Shown here: one piece after another, positions 15,214-21,860 of the stretch
Numbering within the stretch: the stretch's first letter is position 1
How the letters are laid out: every line of letters begins with the position of its first letter
DNA from: Patescibacteria group bacterium
GTDB lineage: Bacteria; Patescibacteriota; Microgenomatia; Daviesbacterales; UBA10151
Direction: 5' to 3'
Assembly (NCBI GenBank): GCA_943356485.1
Contig: CALRFD010000009.1
Location: 1-49,854 of the forward strand
DNA length: 49,854 nt
Position numbers and translations under genes: made by a program
Notes under the pieces: model-generated
The model's database searches: none
Told to the model about the DNA's origin: nothing
The model's input: only the letters and a program-made list of their open reading frames with translations

Positions 15214-16224
15214 TTAAAAAAGATGTTTATCTGAAAGTCTAGTCCCATCTCCTGGAGTATTTATAACAATATCTTTAACTATATCCCCAAGTTCATGTAA
15301 TTTTTCTACCACCCGTTCTGCGTCTTTTTGCTGACAAATTAAATGGATATCCTGGCCGGTATTGATGGTAAAATACACCGGAATTCCATCTGCTCGCCAG
15401 CGGGAGCAGAGTTTCATAATCTGCAGAGTCCCCGGAGTCCAATAAATCAAGGGAGGATATTGGGTAAGCATGATTGAGTGTAGTTCTAGCGCATCCTGTT
15501 CGACTAATTCACCAAACTCTTTGAAGTTCTTTTCTTTTATTAATTGTTTTACTCTTTGATTTTTTTCTTTCATCCTGGAGACCCTAAGAGCCATAAAAGG
15601 GGAGGAGGTGGCAGATTGTTGTCCAATAGTACTGGAGACCTCTTTTTTACCGCTGGAAACAATTGCGACGACGTCTGCTATAGCCCAGTAAGTTGGAGGG
15701 TAAATTTGAGTAGCGTAGGAAGTGTCAGAGGTATTACCATCCAGCCATTCCACAAACCCCGAAGGGATAGAACGGCAGGCAGAGCCAGAGCCCTGGCGTG
15801 CTAAAATTGATAATTCTTTTTCATCTAAATTTAGTCCAGCGGCTTTGCTGGCAGCTAAAGTTAAAGCTGCAAATCCCGAAGCAGAGGAAGAAAGTCCAGT
15901 GCCGGTTGGGAAATTATTATTTGAAACAACTTTAGCTTTTGAATCTCCACCCCCGAGGTGGAAAGCTAAATTTCTGACTCGGTCTAGATGTTTAATAACT
16001 CTTTTAGCTGACACCTCCGAGGAGTCAAAGCCCACCTCGGAGGTGAGCAAGGTTACCTGGTCTTTTTGATAATCAGGGGAAAATTCTACAGTGGTGGTGG
16101 TTAACAGGTTGCTTAAACACATTGAAATTGATCCGTTTTCCGGCAGCCTTAAAATCTCATCCTTTTTACCCCAGTATTTGGTAAAGGCGATATTGGTGGG
16201 AGCTATAGCTGTGGCTTTTGTCAT
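15214..16224 (-). CDS. mvaD: Diphosphomevalonate decarboxylase
   Basis: Catalyses the last mevalonate step, ATP-dependent decarboxylation of mevalonate diphosphate to IPP. The N-terminus IAPTNIAFTKYWGKKDE, the GHMP loop PTGTGLSSSASGFAAL and GSGSACRSIPSGFVEW are diagnostic. At 336 aa it is full length. Residues about 64-74 (TSEVGFDSSEV) are encoded by a palindromic repeat that also occurs in the mevalonate kinase gene. It is at the 3' end of the minus-strand mevalonate gene run. Confidence 0.94.
   Translation of the reverse strand: MTKATAIAPTNIAFTKYWGKKDEILRLPENGSISMCLSNLLTTTTVEFSPDYQKDQVTLLTSEVGFDSSEVSAKRVIKHLDRVRNLAFHLGGGDSKAKVVSNNNFPTGTGLSSSASGFAALTLAASKAAGLNLDEKELSILARQGSGSACRSIPSGFVEWLDGNTSDTSYATQIYPPTYWAIADVVAIVSSGKKEVSSTIGQQSATSSPFMALRVSRMKEKNQRVKQLIKEKNFKEFGELVEQDALELHSIMLTQYPPLIYWTPGTLQIMKLCSRWRADGIPVYFTINTGQDIHLICQQKDAERVVEKLHELGDIVKDIVINTPGDGTRLSDKHLF
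15949..16043 (-). repeat. CACCTC...GAGGTG palindromic repeat inside mvaD
   Basis: The segment 16012-16043 begins CACCTCCGAGGAGTC and ends CACCTCGGAGGTG, forming a hairpin with TCCGAGG/CCTCGGA pairing; a partial copy (CCACCCCCGAGGTGG) lies at 15948-15962. A close relative is in the mevalonate kinase gene at 18915-18948, both translated as (T)S-x-V-G-x-D-S-x-E-V. Confidence 0.65.
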
Positions 16225-16228
16225 AGGG

Positions 16229-16260
16229 GAAAGCGTAAAGGGGTAAGGGTAAAGTTAATT
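16229..16260. repeat. GGGTAAAGGGG-type repeat, left flank of the S23-like gene
   Basis: GGGGAAAGCGTAAAGGGG followed by TAAGGGTAAAGTTAA. It is in inverted orientation to the run at 16626-16668, so the two bracket the S23-like gene. Related runs occur in or near the ligase, EndoQ, pth, DUF3105, thiolase, HMG-CoA synthase, HMG-CoA reductase and trmH genes. Confidence 0.65.
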
Positions 16261-16265
16261 GCTCC

Positions 16266-16625
16266 CTATTCTTTAATCCTTTCTATCATGACATATAACA
16301 TTTTCATTATTTCAATTACCAGCGATTCTGCCTCAGAAAGATTTATTTTACTAAATTTAGGCAAAGATTTACAGATGAGTAGTTGTGTTTCCAGCTCTGC
16401 TGCAGAACCCAGAGCAATAGATAGAAATTGTACATATTCTTTTCTGTGTCCACGTAAGTATCCTTCAGCAATATTGCTGGGAATTGCTACTGCGGCTTGT
16501 TGCATTTGTGAAGATAATCCGTAAAGCTCTTCTTTGGGGAATTGTTCAGTTATTAGATAAACTATCTTTACCAACACCATGGATTTTTTCCAGACCAAAA
16601 GTTCTTTATGGGAATTAATTTTCAT
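16266..16625 (-). CDS. Four-helix-bundle protein of the S23/IVP family
   Basis: 119 residues with the family signature: an N-terminal LLVWKKSMVLVK helix, QMQQAAVAIPSNIAEGYLRG (about 41-60), a FLSIALGSAAELETQL helix and a final helix. Relatives are encoded in 23S rRNA intervening sequences and elsewhere; their function is unknown. Here it sits between mvaD and a GHMP kinase, unrelated to either, and is bracketed by inverted GGGTAAAG-type repeats, which suggests insertion into the operon. Confidence 0.85.
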   Translation of the reverse strand: MKINSHKELLVWKKSMVLVKIVYLITEQFPKEELYGLSSQMQQAAVAIPSNIAEGYLRGHRKEYVQFLSIALGSAAELETQLLICKSLPKFSKINLSEAESLVIEIMKMLYVMIERIKE

Positions 16626-16668
16626 AACTTTACCCTTGACGCTAACTCCTTTACCCTTCTACCCTGAC
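16626..16668. repeat. GGGTAAAGGGG-type repeat, right flank of the S23-like gene
   Basis: Reads AACTTTACCCTTGACGC then TCCTTTACCCTTCTACCC, the complement of the run at 16229-16260. A very similar reverse copy lies inside pth at about 5019-5052. Confidence 0.65.
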
Positions 16669-17697
16669 TCCTTCTACATTTGTTTCAACATCAATTACTT
16701 TTCCTCCTGCCGCAGTAATAGCATCTTTTACAGCCTGGGTTTTATCCTCCGGGGCAATCGCTATCATACAATCTCCAATTCCTGCACCGGAAAGTTTAGC
16801 GCCATATGCTCCGGCATTCCTTGCCCCATAAATCATATCTGCCAGTTTTTTACCCTCAACCCCAAGAGTAGAAAGATATCCCTCATTAAAATTCATAAGT
16901 TCTCCCAGAGATTGAAAATCTTTATTCAATAAGGCTACTTTAGCTTGCTCTACCAGCTTTTCTATCTGGCCATAAACATTTTCTATTACCTGTGGATACT
17001 TCTCACCCTTTTTAGAAACTTCGTTTATCAGAGCCACAGTATCAACCTTTATTCCGGTGTAGCCTACGATTAAGGGGAGCGAGTCAATGTTTAGAGGTTC
17101 GATAACCTTGCCTCCAATTACATAATACAAAATCCCTCCATAGACAGCTGCTGCGGCGTCAAATCCTGACCCTTTTCCCTGAATATCCAGCACAGTTTTG
17201 TAGGCCAGATCAAAAATGGATTTGTTGTCTAAATTTACCCCGGTTATTTCGGATAGAGCTTTAATCACACAGACCGTTGAGGCAGAGGAGGAGCCAAAAC
17301 CGAATTCGGAGGAAAATTCCGACTGGGTAGTAATCCTAACCCCAAACTTGTCATTCTGAGGCATAGCCGAAGAATCTCCAGACTTGTTCTGGCTTGCATT
17401 CGCAAGAGATCCTTCACTGCGTTCAGGATGACAATCTAGGAAATTCTTAACAGCCACTTCCACAAACTTTGCTCCTTTAGGAACTTCTCCAAAACCTACA
17501 TCCTCAATAGCTTTTTTGTAATCAGTAATTTTAACATCAGGAGCTTGCAGTTCAAAATTAGGCTCTTTAGTTATCTCTACTGTAGCTTTCATCCGTTGAT
17601 CCACAGCCGTGACAATACAGGGTCTGCCATAAACCACAGCATGTTCACCCAAAAGCATTAATTTTCCCGGTGCTGAAACTGTAATTAATTGAGCCAT
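16651..17697 (-). CDS. GHMP kinase, candidate phosphomevalonate kinase
   Basis: A mevalonate-kinase-like GHMP enzyme: SAPGKLMLLGEHAVVYG at the N-terminus, FGFGSSSASTVCVIKAL as the ATP loop, GKGSGFDAAAAVYGG, and KLSGAGIGDCMIAI near the end. The clear mevalonate kinase of this pathway is at 18117, so this paralogue may phosphorylate phosphomevalonate; that is inference. About 30 residues (HPERSEGS to PQND, about 95-125) are an in-frame insertion of a dispersed HPERSEGS-type repeat in a variable loop. 348 aa. Confidence 0.82.
   Translation of the reverse strand: MAQLITVSAPGKLMLLGEHAVVYGRPCIVTAVDQRMKATVEITKEPNFELQAPDVKITDYKKAIEDVGFGEVPKGAKFVEVAVKNFLDCHPERSEGSLANASQNKSGDSSAMPQNDKFGVRITTQSEFSSEFGFGSSSASTVCVIKALSEITGVNLDNKSIFDLAYKTVLDIQGKGSGFDAAAAVYGGILYYVIGGKVIEPLNIDSLPLIVGYTGIKVDTVALINEVSKKGEKYPQVIENVYGQIEKLVEQAKVALLNKDFQSLGELMNFNEGYLSTLGVEGKKLADMIYGARNAGAYGAKLSGAGIGDCMIAIAPEDKTQAVKDAITAAGGKVIDVETNVEGVRVEG
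17349..17433 (-). repeat. HPERSEGS-type dispersed repeat inserted in frame
   Basis: The element begins TGTCATTCTGAGGCATAG and ends GTTCAGGATGACA, with inverted ends TGTCATYCTGA/TCAGGATGACA. It is translated as CHPERSEGS...SSAMPQNDK within the kinase. Similar ends (GTCATTCCGGA, TTCAGGATGAC) occur at 20603-20695. Confidence 0.8.
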
Positions 17698-17749
17698 ATA
17701 AATCTCTAACTGATTTAAACAGATTCTATTTTAATATTCAACCTGTAGC

Positions 17750-17778
17750 TTGATTTTTCTTTAAGAAAGGCCTATAAT
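17750..17778 (+). promoter_or_regulatory. Promoter of the 107-aa gene
   Basis: TTGATT (17750-17755), 17-nt spacer, perfect TATAAT (17773-17778); the ATG follows 9 nt later. Confidence 0.7.
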
Positions 17779-17787
17779 TAGCAAAAT

Positions 17788-18111
17788 ATGAGCGGAGAAA
17801 GAGTCAAAATTGAAACATATCTTCTGAGTAAAGTTGATGGTGATGCTAAAGTAGCAGAAAGAGTGATAGCTGAGATTGTAGAAAAAGCATTGCCAAGATG
17901 GATTAAGATAGCAAGATGTATTCCGTTTTTTCCTCTTAATACAGAGGAGTATATTGACGGAATAAAAAATAGCGCCTCTATACAAGAGATATATTTGTTC
18001 TATGGTGATAGACGTGATCAGGATCCTAGTTGTTCCTGGTACGCAAGACCTAGATTCCGTCAAGTGTCTAAGGATTTACGAGACTTAGGGGTTGGCGAAA
18101 GGGAAGCGTAA
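17788..18111 (+). CDS. Hypothetical protein, 107 aa, against the operon direction
   Basis: A soluble 107-residue protein of unknown family; helical N-terminal half (VAERVIAEIVEKALPRWIK), then a Tyr/Arg/Asp-rich part. It lies on the plus strand inside the minus-strand mevalonate gene run, with its own strong promoter, and ends 6 nt from the convergent mevalonate kinase. Probably a real gene. Confidence 0.55.
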   Translation: MSGERVKIETYLLSKVDGDAKVAERVIAEIVEKALPRWIKIARCIPFFPLNTEEYIDGIKNSASIQEIYLFYGDRRDQDPSCSWYARPRFRQVSKDLRDLGVGEREA

Positions 18112-18116
18112 AAGCT

Positions 18117-19073
18117 TTAAGTTTCGAGCCTTAATCCTTCCACTCCTAACTCAGTAGAAAAGTAATTTAATTTAAATTCTTCCGCTATTTTTTCTATAAC
18201 TTTTTTATCTTTATGGTAGGCGAGGACTATGCCGGTAGCCTTTGTTTTTCCTCCAGCTCCACAGATTTTTGCAGCGCCGCCGGATTTTTCTATTTGTCTG
18301 ATAATTTTTTTAACTGATGGGGAACATACTCCAATACTTTCCAGATTTTTCTCGCCTGCACGGATTGTTCTAATGAATTCTGCTTCGTCAGCGTTTTTTA
18401 ATACCTCCAGTAAATTTCGTACCAATCTTTCCTGATCATCAAATATTTTCCTAATCTTTGAATTTTGAACTTCCTGCCTGCCGGCAGGCAGGTTGAATTT
18501 TGAACTCACCATCTCTACCATAGCTTTTGTAGTTTCCTCAGGTTTACCTGTATTAATTAACACAAAATTTTTAGCAAGTTTTTCTGGAATAGAGAAGGGA
18601 AGTGGGTGAATAATTTTTACATCTGGTGCTTCTTTTCGATACCAGACTAATCCTCCATAAACAATGGTAGAATTATCCGCTCCAGAAGGGTTGCCATGAA
18701 AAACTTTTTCTGCTTCGTATGCCAGTTTGTTTACCAATTCTAAATCCCACTTTACTTTAAGAAGAGTTAGTAAAGCAGCAATATAGCAGGCTGAAACAGC
18801 AGCAGAAGAACCAAGTCCGCTACCGATGGGGATTTGGGATTCAATCTTTAAAGTATATGGAGGAAGTTTTTTAAATTTTAGCTCTTTTTTAACAATTGGC
18901 TCAATTACTCTTCTCACCTCTGGGGAGTCAGAGCCCACCCCCGAGGTGATATCTGATGGAGTAATGGTCACGGCTATTCTAAGACCTACTGTGGTTAAAA
19001 GAGCTGGTTTGCCATATACAACAGCATGTTCTCCTAGAAGATGTATTTTACCAGGAGCCGAGATTGTTATCAT
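18117..19073 (-). CDS. mvk: Mevalonate kinase
   Basis: Phosphorylates mevalonate. ISAPGKIHLLGEHAVVYGKP, IPIGSGLGSSAAVSACYIAAL and HGNPSGADNSTIVYGG, which holds the catalytic Asp, are typical, with ICGAGGKTKATGIV near the C-terminus. 318 aa. Two in-frame repeat insertions are visible: TSGVGSDSPEV (about 43-53) and NLPAGRQEVQNS (about 194-205). Its start overlaps the stop of the DUF35 gene by the tetranucleotide ATGA, so translation is coupled. Confidence 0.92.
   Translation of the reverse strand: MITISAPGKIHLLGEHAVVYGKPALLTTVGLRIAVTITPSDITSGVGSDSPEVRRVIEPIVKKELKFKKLPPYTLKIESQIPIGSGLGSSAAVSACYIAALLTLLKVKWDLELVNKLAYEAEKVFHGNPSGADNSTIVYGGLVWYRKEAPDVKIIHPLPFSIPEKLAKNFVLINTGKPEETTKAMVEMVSSKFNLPAGRQEVQNSKIRKIFDDQERLVRNLLEVLKNADEAEFIRTIRAGEKNLESIGVCSPSVKKIIRQIEKSGGAAKICGAGGKTKATGIVLAYHKDKKVIEKIAEEFKLNYFSTELGVEGLRLET
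18460..18506. repeat. Palindrome CCTGCCTGCCGGCAGGCAGG flanked by a 12-nt direct repeat
   Basis: The perfect 20-nt palindrome (18473-18492) is flanked on both sides by GAATTTTGAACT (18460-18471 and 18495-18506). This direct repeat resembles a target-site duplication. It lies in frame in mvk and encodes LPAGRQ. Other copies: 19905-19920 (partial), 20667-20685, 21823-21842, 22784-22804, 34469-34490. Confidence 0.85.
18915..18948 (-). repeat. CACCTC...GAGGTG palindromic repeat inside mvk
   Basis: Begins CACCTCTGGGGAGTC and ends CCACCCCCGAGGTG; the second copy of the hairpin seen in mvaD. Encodes TSGVGSDSPEV. Confidence 0.6.
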
Positions 19074-19369
19074 ATTGGTTTTACTTTAATACCATATTCT
19101 ATAACATCCTCGCTTTTTGCTTTGCCGATTTTTCTAATTACTGCTTCAATTTTTTGATTAGGTTTTAGTTCAGATTCATTGCAATCAACTATTTGAACCG
19201 GCAACTTTTCTCCATCATTAAATTTAACAATACCGACTAAATAGGGCGCCTGTTGTTCAAATCCCAAAGGTGGAACCAGGATTTTAGTCCAAACTAGCAG
19301 CTTACCTCTCTTTCCAAGGTAATTATGTAGAGTTTTATGTTGTCTCCAAATTTGTACTGGACTGTTCAT
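19070..19369 (-). CDS. DUF35 OB-fold protein of the thiolase/HMG-CoA synthase complex, lacking the zinc ribbon
   Basis: In archaea a DUF35 protein holds acetoacetyl-CoA thiolase and HMG-CoA synthase together. This 99-aa protein has the OB-fold part (PYLVGIVKFNDGEKLPVQIVDC, then LKPNQKIEAVIRKI) and the N-terminal WRQ helix, but the usual four-Cys zinc ribbon between them is absent: the segment reads HNYLGKRGKLLVWTKI with no Cys. It lies between the thiolase and mvk genes and overlaps mvk by ATGA. Identification rests on both fold pattern and context. Confidence 0.8.
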   Translation of the reverse strand: MNSPVQIWRQHKTLHNYLGKRGKLLVWTKILVPPLGFEQQAPYLVGIVKFNDGEKLPVQIVDCNESELKPNQKIEAVIRKIGKAKSEDVIEYGIKVKPI

Positions 19370-19446
19370 AATTTTAGGGTAAAGGGGAAACCGTAAAGGG
19401 AAAAGTAAATTAGTTCTTTACCCTTACCCCTTAACGCTTTACCCTT

Positions 19447-20592
19447 TCACGTTTGCAAAACGTGAATTACCACGGTTGCCCCAGTTCCTCCTACATTCTG
19501 GGTTAGGCCGACATTTGCTCCACTAACTTGTCTATTTGAGGAATGACCCCTTAACTGTTGGGTTACTTCTACGATCTGTTTAACCCCGGTTGCAGCTACA
19601 GGATGGCCGCAGGCTTTTAGTCCTCCGGAGGTATTAACAGGGAGTAATCCGCCTAATCTGGTTGCACCTTTGGCGATAAACTCGCCGCCCTCTCCTTTTT
19701 TACAAAATCCTAAATCTTCCATTGCCAAAATTTCTGCAATGGTAAAGCAATCATGTACTTCAGCTATTTTTATGTCTTGATGTTCAACACCAGCCTGTTT
19801 GAAAGCCATTTGAGCAGCTCTCTTTGTGGCAGCAATCTCTATTAATGAATCTCGTTGGCAAAGACCAACAGTATCAGAAGCAACAGCAGATCCGCTAATA
19901 TATACCTGCCTGCCGGAAGGTAGTGATCTATCTTCTAAAGACAGCACAACAGCACTAGCGCCATCGGTTATAGGGGAGGCATCAAACAATGTAAAGGGGG
20001 CGCATATTTCAGGAGAATTCATAGCCTTATCTAAAGTTATTTCAAAAGGGAACTGGGCTTTTTCATTTAAGGAAGCATGGAAGTGATTTTTTACAGAAAC
20101 TGAAGCTAAATGTTTTTTAGTGGTGCCGAATTTATCCATATGGGCTTTGGCCATTAAAGCATAAAGGCCAGGGAAAGTTAAGCCTGCCTTTCTTTCATCC
20201 TGTGAACCAGCTCCCATTAAGGCAGAAGTTATTTCAGTTATTGTATGATCAGTCATTTTTTCAACGCCCACCACCAAGACATTTTTGTAAGTTCCGGCCA
20301 GCAGTGATTGAATAGCTAAATGTATCGCCAGCCCTCCTGAAGCGCAGGCCGCTTCAACTTTAAAAGAAGCTCCCTTTATCCCTAAGTTTGAGGCAACTAA
20401 TGCTCCCAGCTGATCCTGGTTAGACAATTTTCCATAGATCATATTGGCTACAAAAACAGCATCAATTTCGTTTATCGTTAATCGTGAATCGTTTATTGCT
20501 TCGGAGGATGCCTCTAAGGCAAGATCCAACAGATCTTTATTCCAAAGCTCTCCAAATTTTGTTAAGCCAATGCCCAATACTTTAATTCGCAT
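19447..20592 (-). CDS. Acetyl-CoA acetyltransferase (thiolase), archaeal type
   Basis: Condenses two acetyl-CoA to acetoacetyl-CoA, the first mevalonate step. The nucleophile is C83 in VEAACASGG; VNTSGGLKACGHPVAATG carries the catalytic His, with NVGGTGATVVIHVL at the end. Sequence style (MRIKVLGIGLTKFGELW) is that of the archaeal/SCP2-like thiolases that act with DUF35 and HMG-CoA synthase, both adjacent. 381 aa. A half palindrome of the CCTGCCTGCC family encodes LPSGRQ in a loop. Confidence 0.9.
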   Translation of the reverse strand: MRIKVLGIGLTKFGELWNKDLLDLALEASSEAINDSRLTINEIDAVFVANMIYGKLSNQDQLGALVASNLGIKGASFKVEAACASGGLAIHLAIQSLLAGTYKNVLVVGVEKMTDHTITEITSALMGAGSQDERKAGLTFPGLYALMAKAHMDKFGTTKKHLASVSVKNHFHASLNEKAQFPFEITLDKAMNSPEICAPFTLFDASPITDGASAVVLSLEDRSLPSGRQVYISGSAVASDTVGLCQRDSLIEIAATKRAAQMAFKQAGVEHQDIKIAEVHDCFTIAEILAMEDLGFCKKGEGGEFIAKGATRLGGLLPVNTSGGLKACGHPVAATGVKQIVEVTQQLRGHSSNRQVSGANVGLTQNVGGTGATVVIHVLQT

Positions 20593-20602
20593 AATTTGTC
20601 CT

Positions 20603-20695
20603 TTGTCATTCCGGACTTGATCCGGAATCTATACAATAACTATTTATATGGATCCTGAATCAAGTCATGCCTGCCGGCAGGCAGGTTCAGGATGA
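20603..20695. repeat. Dispersed GTCATTCC...GGATGAC repeat with a nested palindrome
   Basis: Contains GTCATTCCGGACTTGATCC and, further on, GGATCCTGAATCAAGT interrupted by the CCTGCCTGCC-family palindrome (20667-20685) before TTCAGGATGACG. One mobile-looking repeat has therefore landed inside another. The rest of the 124-bp gap shows nothing else. Confidence 0.7.
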
Positions 20696-20716
20696 CGTAG
20701 AACGTCACTTTTATCT

Positions 20717-21760
20717 TCATAGTCTATATTTATTAATCGCATTTTTTGCCAAAAGAGAATAATCAATATAACTTTTATTTTTAATCTGTTTTTTAACTGT
20801 GTCTTTGTTTAATTTTTGATGTTTTTTAATTTGTTCTGTAACTTCCAGAACAAAAGCATCAGATCCGGCTCCTGATCCATATGAGCACATAAAAATTTTA
20901 TCCCCTGGTTTTGCTATATCCAGTGTGCTGCACAGTCCAACCATGGATGAGGCTGAGTAGGGGTTGCCAATATACTCAACTATAAATCCCGGTGCTAATT
21001 GTTGGGGAGTAAAACCTAATTTTTTAGCCGCTTCTTTAGGGAATTTAGCATTTGGCATATGAAAGATAGCATAATCAAAATCCCCGGGTTTCATCTTCAA
21101 TTTTTTAAGTATTAAATTAGATGCGCTTAAGACATGGGTGAAATAAGCAGGTTGTCCTGTAAATCTGCCTGCATGGGAGGGGAACTTTTCTGTGTCTTTT
21201 CTCCAGAAATCAGGAGTGTCAGAAGAAAAAGAGCTAAAATCAATGATATTGGCAATAGTGTTAGTTTTACCGAGTATTAAAGCAGCAGAGGCAGATCCGG
21301 CTGTGTATTCCAAAACATCAGAAGGTTTGGCTTGAGCTACATCAGATCCTACTGCCAGGCAATACTTTGCTTTACTGGTTGCTACCAGACCGGATAGTAA
21401 TTGTATACCGGCAGTACCTGCTTTACAGGCAAATTCCAAGTCTGCAGCTAAATATTCTGATCCCATTCCTAAAACTCCGGCAACGACAGTTGAAGAGGGT
21501 TTAACAGCGTAAGGGTGAGATTCAGATCCAATCGTGATAGCCCCAATGTCCTTGGGGTTAATTTGACCGTTAGTTAAGGCTCTAAAAGAGCTTTCTATGC
21601 TTAAGGTTATTGAATCCTCATCTACTGAGGCAACAGCTTTTTCAAAAACGCCTAGAGATTTTTCTACTTCATCAGCAGATTTTCCCCAGGCATGAGCGAT
21701 AGCGCTGGGTTTTATCCTGTATTTAGGGATGTAGACTCCGTATGAAACAATGCCAGTCAT
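20717..21760 (-). CDS. Hydroxymethylglutaryl-CoA synthase, archaeal type
   Basis: Condenses acetoacetyl-CoA with acetyl-CoA. Catalytic triad residues are visible: E80 in GSESHPYAVKP, C112 in LEFACKAGTAG and H234 in AIFHMPNAKFP; the YIGNPYSASS and GSGAGSDAF motifs follow. 347 aa, matching archaeal enzymes rather than the 390-aa bacterial type. Next to thiolase and DUF35, with which archaeal homologues form a channelling complex. Confidence 0.93.
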   Translation of the reverse strand: MTGIVSYGVYIPKYRIKPSAIAHAWGKSADEVEKSLGVFEKAVASVDEDSITLSIESSFRALTNGQINPKDIGAITIGSESHPYAVKPSSTVVAGVLGMGSEYLAADLEFACKAGTAGIQLLSGLVATSKAKYCLAVGSDVAQAKPSDVLEYTAGSASAALILGKTNTIANIIDFSSFSSDTPDFWRKDTEKFPSHAGRFTGQPAYFTHVLSASNLILKKLKMKPGDFDYAIFHMPNAKFPKEAAKKLGFTPQQLAPGFIVEYIGNPYSASSMVGLCSTLDIAKPGDKIFMCSYGSGAGSDAFVLEVTEQIKKHQKLNKDTVKKQIKNKSYIDYSLLAKNAINKYRL

Positions 21761-21767
21761 AATATTT

Positions 21768-21860
21768 AGGGTAAACCGTAAAGGGGTAAGGGTAAAGAAC
21801 TAATTTACTTTTCCCTTTCCGCCCTGCCTGCCGGCAGGCAGGCTTGCCCCTTTCCCCTTG
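21768..21860. repeat. GGGTAAAGGGG-type repeats and CCTGCCTGCC palindrome at the 3' end of the reductase gene
   Basis: AGGGTAAACCGTAAAGGGG and a reverse-complement run (TTTTCCCTTTCCGCC, TTGCCCCTTTCCCC) flank the perfect palindrome at 21823-21842. The repeat has extended the reading frame and supplies the reductase's last about 15 residues. Confidence 0.65.
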
